Assembly (NCBI RefSeq): GCF_052115385.1
Contig: NZ_JBFRGP010000018.1
Span: 4,666 to 68,665, forward strand
Direction: 5' to 3'
DNA length: 64,000 bases
Origin: Dyella_D sp052115385
Lineage (GTDB): Bacteria; Pseudomonadota; Gammaproteobacteria; Xanthomonadales; Rhodanobacteraceae
In this document: piece after piece, positions 51,101 through 58,141 of the stretch
Position numbering within the stretch: position 1 is the first letter of the stretch
How the letters are laid out: each line of letters begins with the position of its first letter
Program-made: the position numbers and the translations under genes
The notes under the pieces: generated by a model
What the model saw: only the letters and a program-made list of their open reading frames with translations
What the model was told of the DNA's origin: nothing
Database searches by the model: none

Positions 51101-51864
51101 GTGCCCAGCGCCGTACCCAGCGAACCCGAGGCTTCCGCGCCCAGGCCAAACGCCGACGCACCGAGCGCACTCGCCTTCGCGCTGGCGCCCACTGCCGTAC
51201 CGCCCACGCCTGCGCTGGTTGCCGCCGCGGTGATCGGCTGACCGCTCGCATCGGTCAGCAAGGCCGCACCGTCTTCGTCGACCGCATTGCCGCCGATCGC
51301 GACGCTGCCGGCACCGGCCGACTGCGCGCCCGCACCGAAGGCGGCGCTGTTCTTGCCGGAAGCGACCGCGCCGTAGCCTGCCGCCGTCGCATAGTCCGCA
51401 TTGGTATTGGCGCCGCTGCCGAACGCCGACGCGCCGATACCGAACGCGTTGGCATTGGCACCCACCGCCGTGCCGTTCGCATCGTTGGCAAAGCTGCGAT
51501 ACCCAACCGCCACGCTTTCCGTGCCATTGGCGATGCTGCTCGCACCCTGCGCGGTCGCGCCGATGCCGAAGGCTGCGCTGCCCGCGCCGATGGCTGTGCT
51601 GTCCTGCGCATCGGCGAGCGCGTTCTCGCCCACCGCGGTGCTGCGCTCGCCGTTGGCGGCGGCGCCGGTGCCGGCGGTGGTCGTGCTCTGCGCCATCGCG
51701 CCGCTCGCGGCAGCGAGCGCCATGCAGGCGGCCAGGGGTGCCGCCAGCACCGAGGCGCGCAGGCGCCTGGATGCGCCGCGCCTGCCGCAGGTGCTGGCCA
51801 ACTCGCTGGCCACCACCAACGCGCCGAGCGATGCATTCCACACCTTGCTGTAAATCTTGTTCAC
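48175..51864 (-). CDS. YadA-type trimeric autotransporter adhesin, long, with triplicated head (module 1)
   Basis: 1229 residues from a GTG at 51864 with GGGAG eight bases upstream. The N-terminus MNKIYSKVWNASLGALVVASELA is an extended signal peptide region (ESPR), typical of type V secreted proteins. The head contains three near-identical 251-residue blocks of YadA SVAIG-type repeats, each with an ATRANTVSVGKAGAERQIAN neck; the first two end in YFTADGAKDGSDDAAAF. A short stalk, further head repeats (residues about 900-1080) and the C-terminal anchor (RVSRVGAMGTAMAQMSFS ... GAAVAGGGESSGGVGLGVGW) follow. It should extend a long fibre from the cell surface. An intrinsic terminator separates it from the protease gene upstream. 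Confidence 0.94.
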   Translation of the reverse strand: MNKIYSKVWNASLGALVVASELASTCGRRGASRRLRASVLAAPLAACMALAAASGAMAQSTTTAGTGAAANGERSTAVGENALADAQDSTAIGAGSAAFGIGATAQGASSIANGTESVAVGYRSFANDANGTAVGANANAFGIGASAFGSGANTNADYATAAGYGAVASGKNSAAFGAGAQSAGAGSVAIGGNAVDEDGAALLTDASGQPITAAATSAGVGGTAVGASAKASALGASAFGLGAEASGSLGTALGTLAGASGAQSVAIGYGSAATAASSVALGAGSQATRANTVSVGKAGAERQIANVAAGTQATDAVNKQQLDTAVQGTVASHYFTADGAKDGSDDAAAFGVHSVASGASSIANGTESVAVGYRSFANDANGTAVGANANAFGIGASAFGSGANTNANYATAAGYGAVASGLNSAAFGAGAQAAGAGSVAVGGNAVDEDGAALLNDANGQPITIAATSAGVGGTAVGASAKASALGASAFGLGAEASGSLGTALGTLASASGAQSVAIGYGAAASTASSVALGAGAQATRANTVSVGKAGAERQIANLAAGTQATDAVNKQQLDTAVQGTASNHYFTADGAKDGSDDAAAFGVHGVASGASSIANGTESVAVGYRSFANDANGTAVGANANAFGIGASAFGSGANTNADYATAAGYGAVASGKNSSAFGAGAQAAGAGSVAVGGNAVDEDGAALLTDANGQPITTAATSAGVGGTAVGASAKASALGASAFGLGAEASGSLGTALGTLSTASGAQSAAIGYGATASAASSVALGAGSQATRANTVSVGKAGAERQIANVAAGTQSTDAVNVAQLQGAIGASVGNALMYDAADKSQATLAGANGTRLSNLKAGARRNDAVTVGQVRDVLRLIGGNADVDGDGALVAGTFGVQGGSYTSVFDAIGALNGSVSNIYAGIGDLNNRLTALDQRVTTGDGSFGGRLAVDGSGPASVATGSKGVALGAGAAAGGDHGTAIGSDSYAAGPNDTAIGGNAKVNADGSTAVGANATIAAVATNAVAVGESANASAASATALGQGASASAAGAVALGQGAVADRANTVSVGNATTQRQIVNVAAGTQATDAANLGQVQEALTTAKSYADTGDRQTLTQAKAYTDQKLGSFASSSDLSALREQVDGQFRSVNTRVSRVGAMGTAMAQMSFSTQGINTENRVGVGVGGYRGQAALSVGYSRQLSPRANLTFGAAVAGGGESSGGVGLGVGW
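49409..51556 (-). repeat. Tandem 753-bp direct repeats in the adhesin head
   Basis: Three highly similar units are spaced exactly 753 bp (251 codons). The word AAGCTGCGAT falls at 49985, 50738 and 51491 on the + strand. Differences between units are mainly synonymous. The exact period, a multiple of three, keeps the frame, so unit number can change by recombination without breaking the gene. Confidence 0.9.
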
Positions 51865-51993
51865 GAGTGGCACTCCCTGATGTCGTTCGGGCCATGGCGC
51901 GCGGCGGCGCTTGTGCGCGCCGCGGCCCTTGCCGCTGAAGCGTTCGCCGAGCGAGGCCATGGCGGCGTCGCTCGCTTGCGTTCCCATGGAAAA

Positions 51994-52028
51994 CGGCATC
52001 GCGGGCACCGTCGGCGCCCGCGATGCCG
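51994..52028 (-). terminator. Intrinsic terminator between protease and long adhesin (module 1)
   Basis: CGGCATCGCGGGC and GCCCGCGATGCCG form a perfect 13-bp stem with a nine-base loop, followed on the - strand by TTTT. It begins 9 bases past the metalloprotease stop and 130 bases before the adhesin start. The long adhesin therefore needs its own promoter or read-through. Module 2 has no such hairpin at the equivalent place. Confidence 0.85.
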
Positions 52029-52036
52029 GACCGCCA

Positions 52037-54043
52037 TTACAGGCTGTAGCTGGCCTGCACGCTCACCCCGGCGTAGGCCTTGTCGCCCGCCACCTTGATG
52101 AAATACGTGCCTGCCGCGGGCCGTGCGGCCACCACCGTTTCGCTGTTGCCGACGTGCACCGAGCGGTAGTCGTTGCTGGCCGCGGTCGGCTCGCCACCGG
52201 CCTTCACGTACAGCGACACATCGCCCGAACCGCCGAAGGTGCGGATGTTCAGCGTGCGCGCATTGGCCGGAACGACCAGGGTGTAGATGCGCTCGCTGCC
52301 CGCCGCGCCGGCCTGTCCGGTCAGCGTCTGGCTATTGGCCATGTCCACCACCGCCGGGCTGCCGGTGCCGCCCTGGCGCCAGTTGTCGTACTGCTTGGCG
52401 ATTTCCGCATCGCTCAGGCAGACGTTGAGGCTGCTCGCCTGCGGCGCGGTGAGCAGGCCGTCGGTGGCGAGCTTGGCCGCGTGCGCGCGGATCGCCGCCG
52501 CGTAATCGCCTACGGTGGCCGCGGCCTTCGCCAGCTTCTTCGCCTCGGCGGAGATGTTGGCGCCGACGATCACACCGCCCGGCACCCAGGCCGGCACGCC
52601 GGTGTCGCAAGTGCGCAGCAGCTGGCTGCCGCCGTTGACGCGCCAGCCTTCGTCGATGAACAGCGACGGCGTCAGGTCCACGTCGATATGGCCCTTCAGG
52701 TCCGCGCTTTCGGCGTATTCCATCAGCGCATTCGGCGAGAGGCGCGTGTCGAAGTGCGAGAACGACGAGCCCACGACCAGGGTCTTGGGCGCGTAGATCT
52801 GCACGTTGCCCGCCGCATCCATGCCGGCCGGCACCGTGTTCATGGCGATGGTCAGGCCGGCCAGGTTGGCCTTCAGCGCGATGCCGGAGTTTTGCGAGAT
52901 CGCGATCACCGGGATATTGATCGGCGCACCGCCGTCGCCCACCGGCGTGATCAGGTCGTTGCCGGCCTGGTTGTTGGCGATGATCATGCCGGTGGCGCCC
53001 GCCGCCTCGGCATTGCGTGCCTTCACCGCGAAGCCGCAGGTGCCGCGATCGACCAGGGCCAGATGGCCGGCCACGTCGGCGGCGTTGTCGAACGCCGCGC
53101 AGCCTTCGGCGTTGGCGCCGGTGGCGGCGCGCACCACGGTACCGCTGAAATTGGCCACGCTGGCCGCCGGCCCGAACTGCGCCTGGCCGTACAGATATTC
53201 GCCGGCCACTGCCTGCGGCGCGCTCACCATCAGCGCGGCGCGCGTACCCAGCGCCAGCGGCGCATCGGCTTTCACCTTGGCGCCGGTGAACACCAGGTGG
53301 CCATCGTTCAAGGCGGAGGTGACGCGCTCGGCGTCGGACATGTCATACCACTTGCTGCCCTTGCCGTTGTCGTAGACGAAGCTGGAATAGATGTCCGGAC
53401 GCGCCACGCCGTCGTTGCCCAGCAGCGGCTTGCCGGTGGTGAGGTTGTTGAAGCCGGAGAAGCCCAGGCCGTGCGCCATCTCGTGCAGCATCACGTTGAG
53501 GAAGTTGGACTGGCCGGCCGGCGCATTGCCGTCCAGGCCGAAGTACCACTGCATGCCCTCGAGGCAACCGGGCGTACCCATCGCGCCGTTGAACTGCATC
53601 TGCACGTCGGCGGTGGTGGGATTGGTGTCTTCGCCGACCAGGGTGTTGGCCAGCGCGATGTGATACCAGGTGTCGGCCTTGGCGCCGGCCGGCAGGTTGG
53701 TGGCACTGAAGGCGGTGATCGACAGCGCGCGCGACGAGCCCAGCGTGCCGCTGGTGGCGGTGCAGGCGAGCTTCTGGAAAGTGGCGTTGATGTCGATCGG
53801 CACGCCGCTCTTGAGCACGGCGCTCCACAGCGAGGCGGCATAGTCGAACGCGATGCGCGCCTGCTCGCCGCGGGTCACGCCCGGATTGCCGCCGACCGGC
53901 GCGACCGGCGTCGGATCGTCCAGGCCTTTGCCGGTGCCGGCGTCGAGATTGATGATGCGGATATCCGCCGCGGCCGCCGCACTGGCGAGGCCGAGCAGGC
54001 CGGTGGCCAGCAAGGCCTTGAGCAAGGTATTGCGGGCGATCAT
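52037..54043 (-). CDS. Secreted zinc metalloprotease, HExxH with PA-like and PPC-like regions (module 1)
   Basis: 668 residues with a signal peptide cut near AAAAA-DIR. AGGAGGT lies six bases before the ATG. Catalytic motif HEMAHGLGFSG (His187, Glu188, His191). A PA-like segment at about 270-400 includes CAAFDNAADVAGHLALVDRGTCGFAVKARNAEAAGATGMIIA. The C-terminal ~95 residues resemble a PPC domain (RTLNIRTFGGSGDVSLYVKAG, AAGTYFIKVAG). It overlaps the stop of the small partner gene (ATGA). It is the paralogue of 45400-47412, with the same length and domain order. Export by the neighbouring T2SS is an inference. Confidence 0.88.
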   Translation of the reverse strand: MIARNTLLKALLATGLLGLASAAAAADIRIINLDAGTGKGLDDPTPVAPVGGNPGVTRGEQARIAFDYAASLWSAVLKSGVPIDINATFQKLACTATSGTLGSSRALSITAFSATNLPAGAKADTWYHIALANTLVGEDTNPTTADVQMQFNGAMGTPGCLEGMQWYFGLDGNAPAGQSNFLNVMLHEMAHGLGFSGFNNLTTGKPLLGNDGVARPDIYSSFVYDNGKGSKWYDMSDAERVTSALNDGHLVFTGAKVKADAPLALGTRAALMVSAPQAVAGEYLYGQAQFGPAASVANFSGTVVRAATGANAEGCAAFDNAADVAGHLALVDRGTCGFAVKARNAEAAGATGMIIANNQAGNDLITPVGDGGAPINIPVIAISQNSGIALKANLAGLTIAMNTVPAGMDAAGNVQIYAPKTLVVGSSFSHFDTRLSPNALMEYAESADLKGHIDVDLTPSLFIDEGWRVNGGSQLLRTCDTGVPAWVPGGVIVGANISAEAKKLAKAAATVGDYAAAIRAHAAKLATDGLLTAPQASSLNVCLSDAEIAKQYDNWRQGGTGSPAVVDMANSQTLTGQAGAAGSERIYTLVVPANARTLNIRTFGGSGDVSLYVKAGGEPTAASNDYRSVHVGNSETVVAARPAAGTYFIKVAGDKAYAGVSVQASYSL

Positions 54044-54459
54044 TGCGACACCTCCTGCGCAGCGGCAGGTGTTTGATCGCCGGCGTGGTGCACGTGGTAC
54101 TTGCCGTCGGCGCCGCGTTCGGCGACGACCGAGGTTTCCAGGCTTTGCGGCACGTCCATCACGGTGACTTCCAGTCCCGTGCTCAGGCGCACCTTGCGCA
54201 TGGTGGCGCGCGCGTCCGCTTCGGTCAGCGGGCCGGTGGACGGCTGCGCGGCGGCTTCCTGCGCGGCGATGCGCGACAGCTCCGCCAGCTCGGCCTCGGT
54301 CGGCGCACGCGTGCGGCCGGTGGCCGGATCGCGGAACGTCACCTGCTGGTTCTGCGTGGACGCCGGCGCGGCCGTGCGTCCCTCCCCCGCCATGCTGGCC
54401 GTGGCGAACACCGCCATCAGCAGCAGGCCCATGGCCTGGATCTTTCCCGTGCTTTCCAT
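54040..54459 (-). CDS. Small secreted partner protein (module 1)
   Basis: 139 residues from the ATG at 54459, with GGAGGAG five bases upstream. A signal peptide ends near TASMAGEG. The mature part has the FRDPATGRTRAPTEAELAELS motif and a C-terminal ERGADGKYHVHHAGD, both shared with the module 2 homologue. It overlaps the metalloprotease start by four bases, so the two are translationally coupled. No domain function is assigned. A longer frame from 54609 has a Cys/Arg-rich leader and is rejected. Confidence 0.8.
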   Translation of the reverse strand: MESTGKIQAMGLLLMAVFATASMAGEGRTAAPASTQNQQVTFRDPATGRTRAPTEAELAELSRIAAQEAAAQPSTGPLTEADARATMRKVRLSTGLEVTVMDVPQSLETSVVAERGADGKYHVHHAGDQTPAAAQEVSQ

Positions 54460-54896
54460 CTGTACTCCTCCCATAGGCGGCGGAACCGTCGGCCGGTTCC
54501 GCGAACAACAGCGCAGGCAGCGGTTGCCGGCGCCGACTTTTTTTGATGGCCGCACGCATACGCCCGGCCTGCGGTGTCGGTGTGAGCGAGGGGTTTCGAG
54601 CGGCCGCACGCGTCCGCCGAGGGCTGGCGCCTTCGCTGCGTGGTGGTCGAACGAATAGCCGTCCGCGGCTACCGTGGAAGGCAGCCGTGGCTCAGGACGA
54701 AAGGCTTAGCGCGTGCGTAATCGCCATCGGCCGTGATGGCCGGAATTCAGACGAAGCATCCCCAAGGCCGCCAGCGGCCCTTGCACATGTGCCATGTGTT
54801 TTCCCCTCGATAGCGTTGCGCTTCGATCGGACAAGTGCACATGGCCCCCGCCATGCTTCCTTAGATGCGACACGTCCTTTGCGATGCGTGATGCGT

Positions 54897-54914
54897 GCGT
54901 CAAATGTTTGACGC
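54897..54914. promoter_or_regulatory. Perfect inverted repeat, candidate operator
   Basis: GCGTCAAA-TG-TTTGACGC is an 8+8 dyad with a two-base centre. It lies about 440 bases upstream of the module 1 small-protein start, next to a second dyad at 54953. A related half-site GCGTTGACG follows at 54912-54920. The binding protein is not known. Confidence 0.5.
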
Positions 54915-54952
54915 GTTGACGAAACTATCAGTGCCTTCTTACGCGCGTCAAT

Positions 54953-54972
54953 AAGAAATTGCGAAATTTCTT
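54953..54972. promoter_or_regulatory. Perfect AT-rich inverted repeat, candidate operator
   Basis: AAGAAATT-GCGA-AATTTCTT, an 8+8 dyad with a four-base centre, sits 38 bases from the first dyad. The AT-rich composition against high GC suggests a promoter-proximal regulator site. Confidence 0.5.
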
Positions 54973-55006
54973 GTTCACTAGAACGCACCCGCTTGGGCAA
55001 GAAAAA

Positions 55007-55033
55007 AAGGCCGGCGCATCAAGCGCCGGCCTT
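55007..55033 (-). terminator. Intrinsic terminator of the S8 protease gene
   Basis: AAGGCCGGCGC-ATCAA-GCGCCGGCCTT is a perfect 11-bp stem; on the - strand the U-run (A55002-A55008) follows. It is 30 bases past the protease stop. Confidence 0.9.
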
Positions 55034-55062
55034 CCCTCTTTGGTCGACAACCCGGGATCAAT

Positions 55063-56694
55063 TCAAGGCTGCGCGCCGGCCGCCTGCACCGCCGCATAGG
55101 CATTGAGAATGCCCGCGCCGATCGGCTTGCTGCCGCTGGCCGCCACGTGCGGCGCACTCGCCGAGGACTTCAGCAGCGAGGTGATCTGCGTCGAGCTCAA
55201 CAGCGCCTTGCCCAGCGACAGGCGATAGCTCTGCATCAGCGCCACCGTGCCGGCCACATGCGGCGTGGCCTGCGAGGTGCCCGCCATGCCGCCATAGGTG
55301 GAACCGGACGGCGTGGTGGTGCCCGAGTCGATGGTCGACCAGATGAAGCCGCTGGTGGTCTGCGTGCCGCTGGAGCCGTCGTTGGTGTACACGCCGCCGC
55401 CCGGCGCGGCCAGGGTGATGCCCTTGCCATAATTGGAATAGAACGCGCGGCGGCTGGTGATGCCGGTGGCCGCCACCGCGACCACGCCCGGGCAACTGGC
55501 CGGCGAGAAGCCGGACACGTTGGCATTGCTGTTGCCCGCCGCCACCACCACGGTGGCGCCGCGGCCGATCGCGCCGCTGATCGCCTTGCCGGTCACGCTG
55601 CTCGAAGTGCAGGTGCCGCTGCCGCCCAGGCTCATGCTGATCACCTTCGCCGGGTTGGCATTGTCCGGCACGCCGTTGACGTGGCCGCCCGAGGCCCAGG
55701 TGATGGCGTCGGCGATATCGCTGTCGTAGCCGCCGCAATGACCCAGCACGCGCACCGGCAACACCTTCGCGCCGAAGGCGGTACCTACCATGCCGGTGCT
55801 GTTGTTGGTCTTCTCGCCGCCGGCGCTGCCGAACACGTGGCTGCCGTGCCAGCTGCTGTCCTCGGCCGGGTGGGTCGAATCCACGCAGCCGCCGTTGCTG
55901 GCCAGGTACTTGCTGCCGGTGGTCCAGTCGCCGAGATCCCAGCCACCGGCCGCGCGGCCGTCGGCGCTGCGGCCGGAGACCAGCGCGGTGCTGGTGAAGT
56001 CGTAGCCGGCGCTGGCCAGGGTCAGGTCGAGGTCCGGATGGTTGGTGACGCCGGTGTCGAGGCTGGCGATCACCACGCCGGTGCCGTCGGCCAGGCTCCA
56101 CGCCTGCTGGATATTGGCGCCGCCCCAGTTGGCCACGTTGCTGCCCAGGCTGGCGTCGGCAAACGCCGCGCCGCCGGCCGGCAGGTAGTCCCACTGGTAC
56201 TTGGTGTAGTACTGGTCGTTCGGCGTGGTGAAGGTCGCCGCGCCCTGCGGCAGCACCATGCTGGGCTTGTCCAGCGCCTGGCGCATGTAGTCGGGCTGCA
56301 CGAATTCCACCGCCGGGTCGGCCGCGATCTGCTGCACGAACTGGCGCGTCTCCGCCGCATTCAGATGACGCGAGGTGGTGACCAGATCACCGCCGCTGGC
56401 CAGCTTGCGCTTGTAGTTGAGGCCGAGTGCGCGGCCGCCGAACTTCACCGTGTCGGTGAGCCTGGCCTTGCCGGCCGCGGCCGACATCGCCTGCACCGCG
56501 GCGCCGGCATTGCCGCGCTCGGTGCTGCCGTCGCGGTAGACCACGACGAAGCGGTCGTAGGTTGCGCTTTCCTGTACCGAGCTGAGATCGAAACGGGTGT
56601 TGCCGGCAATGTCGGCGGCGGCCATGGCCGTGGCGGGCAGGCCCAGGGCCAGGGCGAGCGAGGCGGCCAGCAGCTTCATATGCGAACGATTCAT
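55063..56694 (-). CDS. Secreted S8 (subtilisin-type) serine protease
   Basis: 543 residues. A signal peptide (cut near AMAAAD) and an inhibitor-I9-like propeptide (to about residue 150) precede the S8 domain. The catalytic triad is Asp213 in SLDTGV, His283 in WHGSHV and Ser474 in GTSQATPHVAG; the oxyanion Asn is Asn388 in AAGNSN. It lacks the usual C-terminal P/PPC domain. An extracellular, T2SS-dependent protease is likely; xanthomonad secreted subtilases of this length are known T2SS clients. ATG at 56679 is an alternative start. Confidence 0.93.
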   Translation of the reverse strand: MNRSHMKLLAASLALALGLPATAMAAADIAGNTRFDLSSVQESATYDRFVVVYRDGSTERGNAGAAVQAMSAAAGKARLTDTVKFGGRALGLNYKRKLASGGDLVTTSRHLNAAETRQFVQQIAADPAVEFVQPDYMRQALDKPSMVLPQGAATFTTPNDQYYTKYQWDYLPAGGAAFADASLGSNVANWGGANIQQAWSLADGTGVVIASLDTGVTNHPDLDLTLASAGYDFTSTALVSGRSADGRAAGGWDLGDWTTGSKYLASNGGCVDSTHPAEDSSWHGSHVFGSAGGEKTNNSTGMVGTAFGAKVLPVRVLGHCGGYDSDIADAITWASGGHVNGVPDNANPAKVISMSLGGSGTCTSSSVTGKAISGAIGRGATVVVAAGNSNANVSGFSPASCPGVVAVAATGITSRRAFYSNYGKGITLAAPGGGVYTNDGSSGTQTTSGFIWSTIDSGTTTPSGSTYGGMAGTSQATPHVAGTVALMQSYRLSLGKALLSSTQITSLLKSSASAPHVAASGSKPIGAGILNAYAAVQAAGAQP

Positions 56695-56975
56695 TCGAAC
56701 TCCCTCTATCTACTTGGTCTGGATGGATTGAGCGGAGGTGCCCCGTGAGTGTCCGGCCGGCGCGCCCTCCCCAGAGCACGCAATTCGACCGCCGGGCCCG
56801 CAGGCCCGTCCTCCCCCGATCGGGTAATGGGTCAACCGGAACTGGCCGACCCGGATTCACGCTAACAAGACAAATCCGAAGGAAATGTCGACGGCGCACA
56901 TTAATTCGTAGGAATTTTTCGGATGAGGGGGGATCGATTCGCGCCAAATGCGCATTGACCTTGGGGGGTTGAAGG
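56695..56975. other. Intergenic region upstream of the S8 protease
   Basis: The promoter of the S8 gene (- strand) should lie here. AAATTCC-like AT-rich sequence at 56870-56935 (ACAAATCCGAAGGAAATG, TTCGTAGGAATTTTTCGG) is the likely location. I see no gene. Confidence 0.35.
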
Positions 56976-57140
56976 CCTTCTCCCTCCGGGAGCACGCGGG
57001 GAGGGCACAGGGATGTGCCCGGCTTTGAGGAGCGAGGAAGGTGGCGGCAGCCGGATGAGGGTACGGGCGGAGTGGTGCGCCTCACTCTTGCGCTCCGCCC
57101 GTACCCTCACCCCAACCCCTCTCCCGGTGGGAGAGGGGCT
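56976..57140. repeat. Family A repeat, copy 3
   Basis: CCTTCTCCCTCCGGGAGCACGCGG, GGTGGCGGCAGCCGGATGAGGG, TACGGGCGGAG then CTCCGCCCGTACCCTCACCCC and CCTCTCCCGGTGGGAGAGGGGCT. Same orientation as copies 1 and 2. It lies 60 bases upstream of tatD, whose other side has an inverted copy. Confidence 0.85.
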
Positions 57141-57199
57141 TAGCTTTGCTCCTGCTTGAGGGCTCGGAGACAATGCACGCTTTTGTGACCCCAGCCCCC

Positions 57200-57985
57200 A
57201 TGCACCTGCTCGATATCGGCGCCAACCTCACCCACGAATCCTTCCGCCACGACTTCGACGAGGTGCTGGCGCGCGCCCGCGAGCACGGCGTGAGCCGCAT
57301 GGTGGTCACCGGGGCCTCGCGCGAGGCCAGCGTCCATGCGCTGGAACTGGCGCGCCGCTACCCCGGCGAGCTGTACGCCACGGCCGGCGTGCATCCACAC
57401 CATGCGGTGGATTACGACGACGCCACCGACACGCTGCTGCGCGAGCTGCACACCCACCCGGAAATGCGCGCGGTGGGCGAGACCGGCCTGGACTATCACC
57501 GCAACTATTCGCCGCGCGAGGTGCAGCTTGAGGTGTTCGAGCGCCAGTTGCGCATCGCGGCGGAGCTGGGCAAGCCGCTGTTCCTGCATCAGCGCGACGC
57601 GCACGAGGATTTCCTCGCCCTGCTGCGCCGCTATCGCGACCGGGTGCCGGCGGCGGCGGTGCATTGCTTCACCGACACCGGCGAGGCATTGCGCGACTAC
57701 CTGGCGCTGGATTGCCATATCGGCATCACCGGCTGGATCTGCGATGAGCGCCGCGGCACGCATCTGCGCGCGCTGGTGAAGGAGATTCCCGCCGACCGGC
57801 TGATGATCGAGACCGATGCGCCTTATCTGCTGCCGCGCACGGTGAAGCCGCAGCCTAGCCACCGGCGCAACGAGCCGATGTATCTGCGGCATATCTGCTA
57901 CGAGGTGGCGCGGGACCGCGGCGAGCCGGTGGAAGTCACGGCGGCGAACAGCACGGCGACGGCGGAGAAGTTCTTCGGGTTGTGA
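57200..57985 (+). CDS. tatD: TatD-family metal-dependent hydrolase / DNase
   Basis: 261 residues from the ATG at 57200, matching E. coli TatD (about 260) and its N-terminus (MxDIGxNLT). ATG at 57173 has a GGAG only three bases away and is the alternative. Metal ligands and motifs: AGVHPHHAVD, GETGLDYHRNYS, FLHQRDAHEDF, VHCFTDTGEAL, GITGWICDERRG, IETDAPYLLPR. TatD enzymes are Mg-dependent 3'-5' exonucleases of the amidohydrolase fold. It is a single gene bracketed by oppositely oriented family A repeats. Confidence 0.93.
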   Translation: MHLLDIGANLTHESFRHDFDEVLARAREHGVSRMVVTGASREASVHALELARRYPGELYATAGVHPHHAVDYDDATDTLLRELHTHPEMRAVGETGLDYHRNYSPREVQLEVFERQLRIAAELGKPLFLHQRDAHEDFLALLRRYRDRVPAAAVHCFTDTGEALRDYLALDCHIGITGWICDERRGTHLRALVKEIPADRLMIETDAPYLLPRTVKPQPSHRRNEPMYLRHICYEVARDRGEPVEVTAANSTATAEKFFGL

Positions 57986-57993
57986 TCGCTTGA

Positions 57994-58131
57994 AGCCCCT
58001 CTCCCGTCGGGAGAGGGGTTGGGGTGAGGGTACGGGCGGAGTGGTGAGCTTCACTCCGCCCGTACCCTCATCCGGCTGCCGCCACCTTCTCTCCCACGGG
58101 GACTACCTTCGGGTCGCCGGAGGGAGAAGGG
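57994..58131. repeat. Family A repeat, copy 4 (inverted orientation)
   Basis: AGCCCCTCTCCCGTCGGGAGAGGGG, GGTGAGGGTACGGGCGGAG, ACTCCGCCCGTACCCTCATCC, GGCTGCCGCCACCTTCTC. It is the reverse complement of copies 1-3, lies 9 bases after the tatD stop, and is followed by the aldo/keto reductase stop (convergent). Confidence 0.85.
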
Positions 58132-58141
58132 TTCCTTCGGT

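Larger units (their letters stand above)
54460..55062. promoter_or_regulatory. Long intergenic region upstream of module 1
   Basis: About 600 bases between the S8 protease stop (- strand) and the module 1 start. It holds the S8 terminator, two perfect inverted repeats near 54897-54972 and presumably the module promoter. An AT-rich stretch at 54900-54985 stands out against the GC-rich surroundings. A 102-residue frame (54692-55000, -) runs through it but has no strong gene features. Confidence 0.5.

Noticed and set aside
49409..51556. Possible CRISPR-like repeat
   Set aside because: Units are 753 bp, in frame and encode adhesin head repeats with no short spacers.
54692..55000. 102-residue - strand frame in the intergenic region upstream of module 1
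   Set aside because: It runs through the dyads and AT-rich island, has no ribosome site and no recognisable composition.
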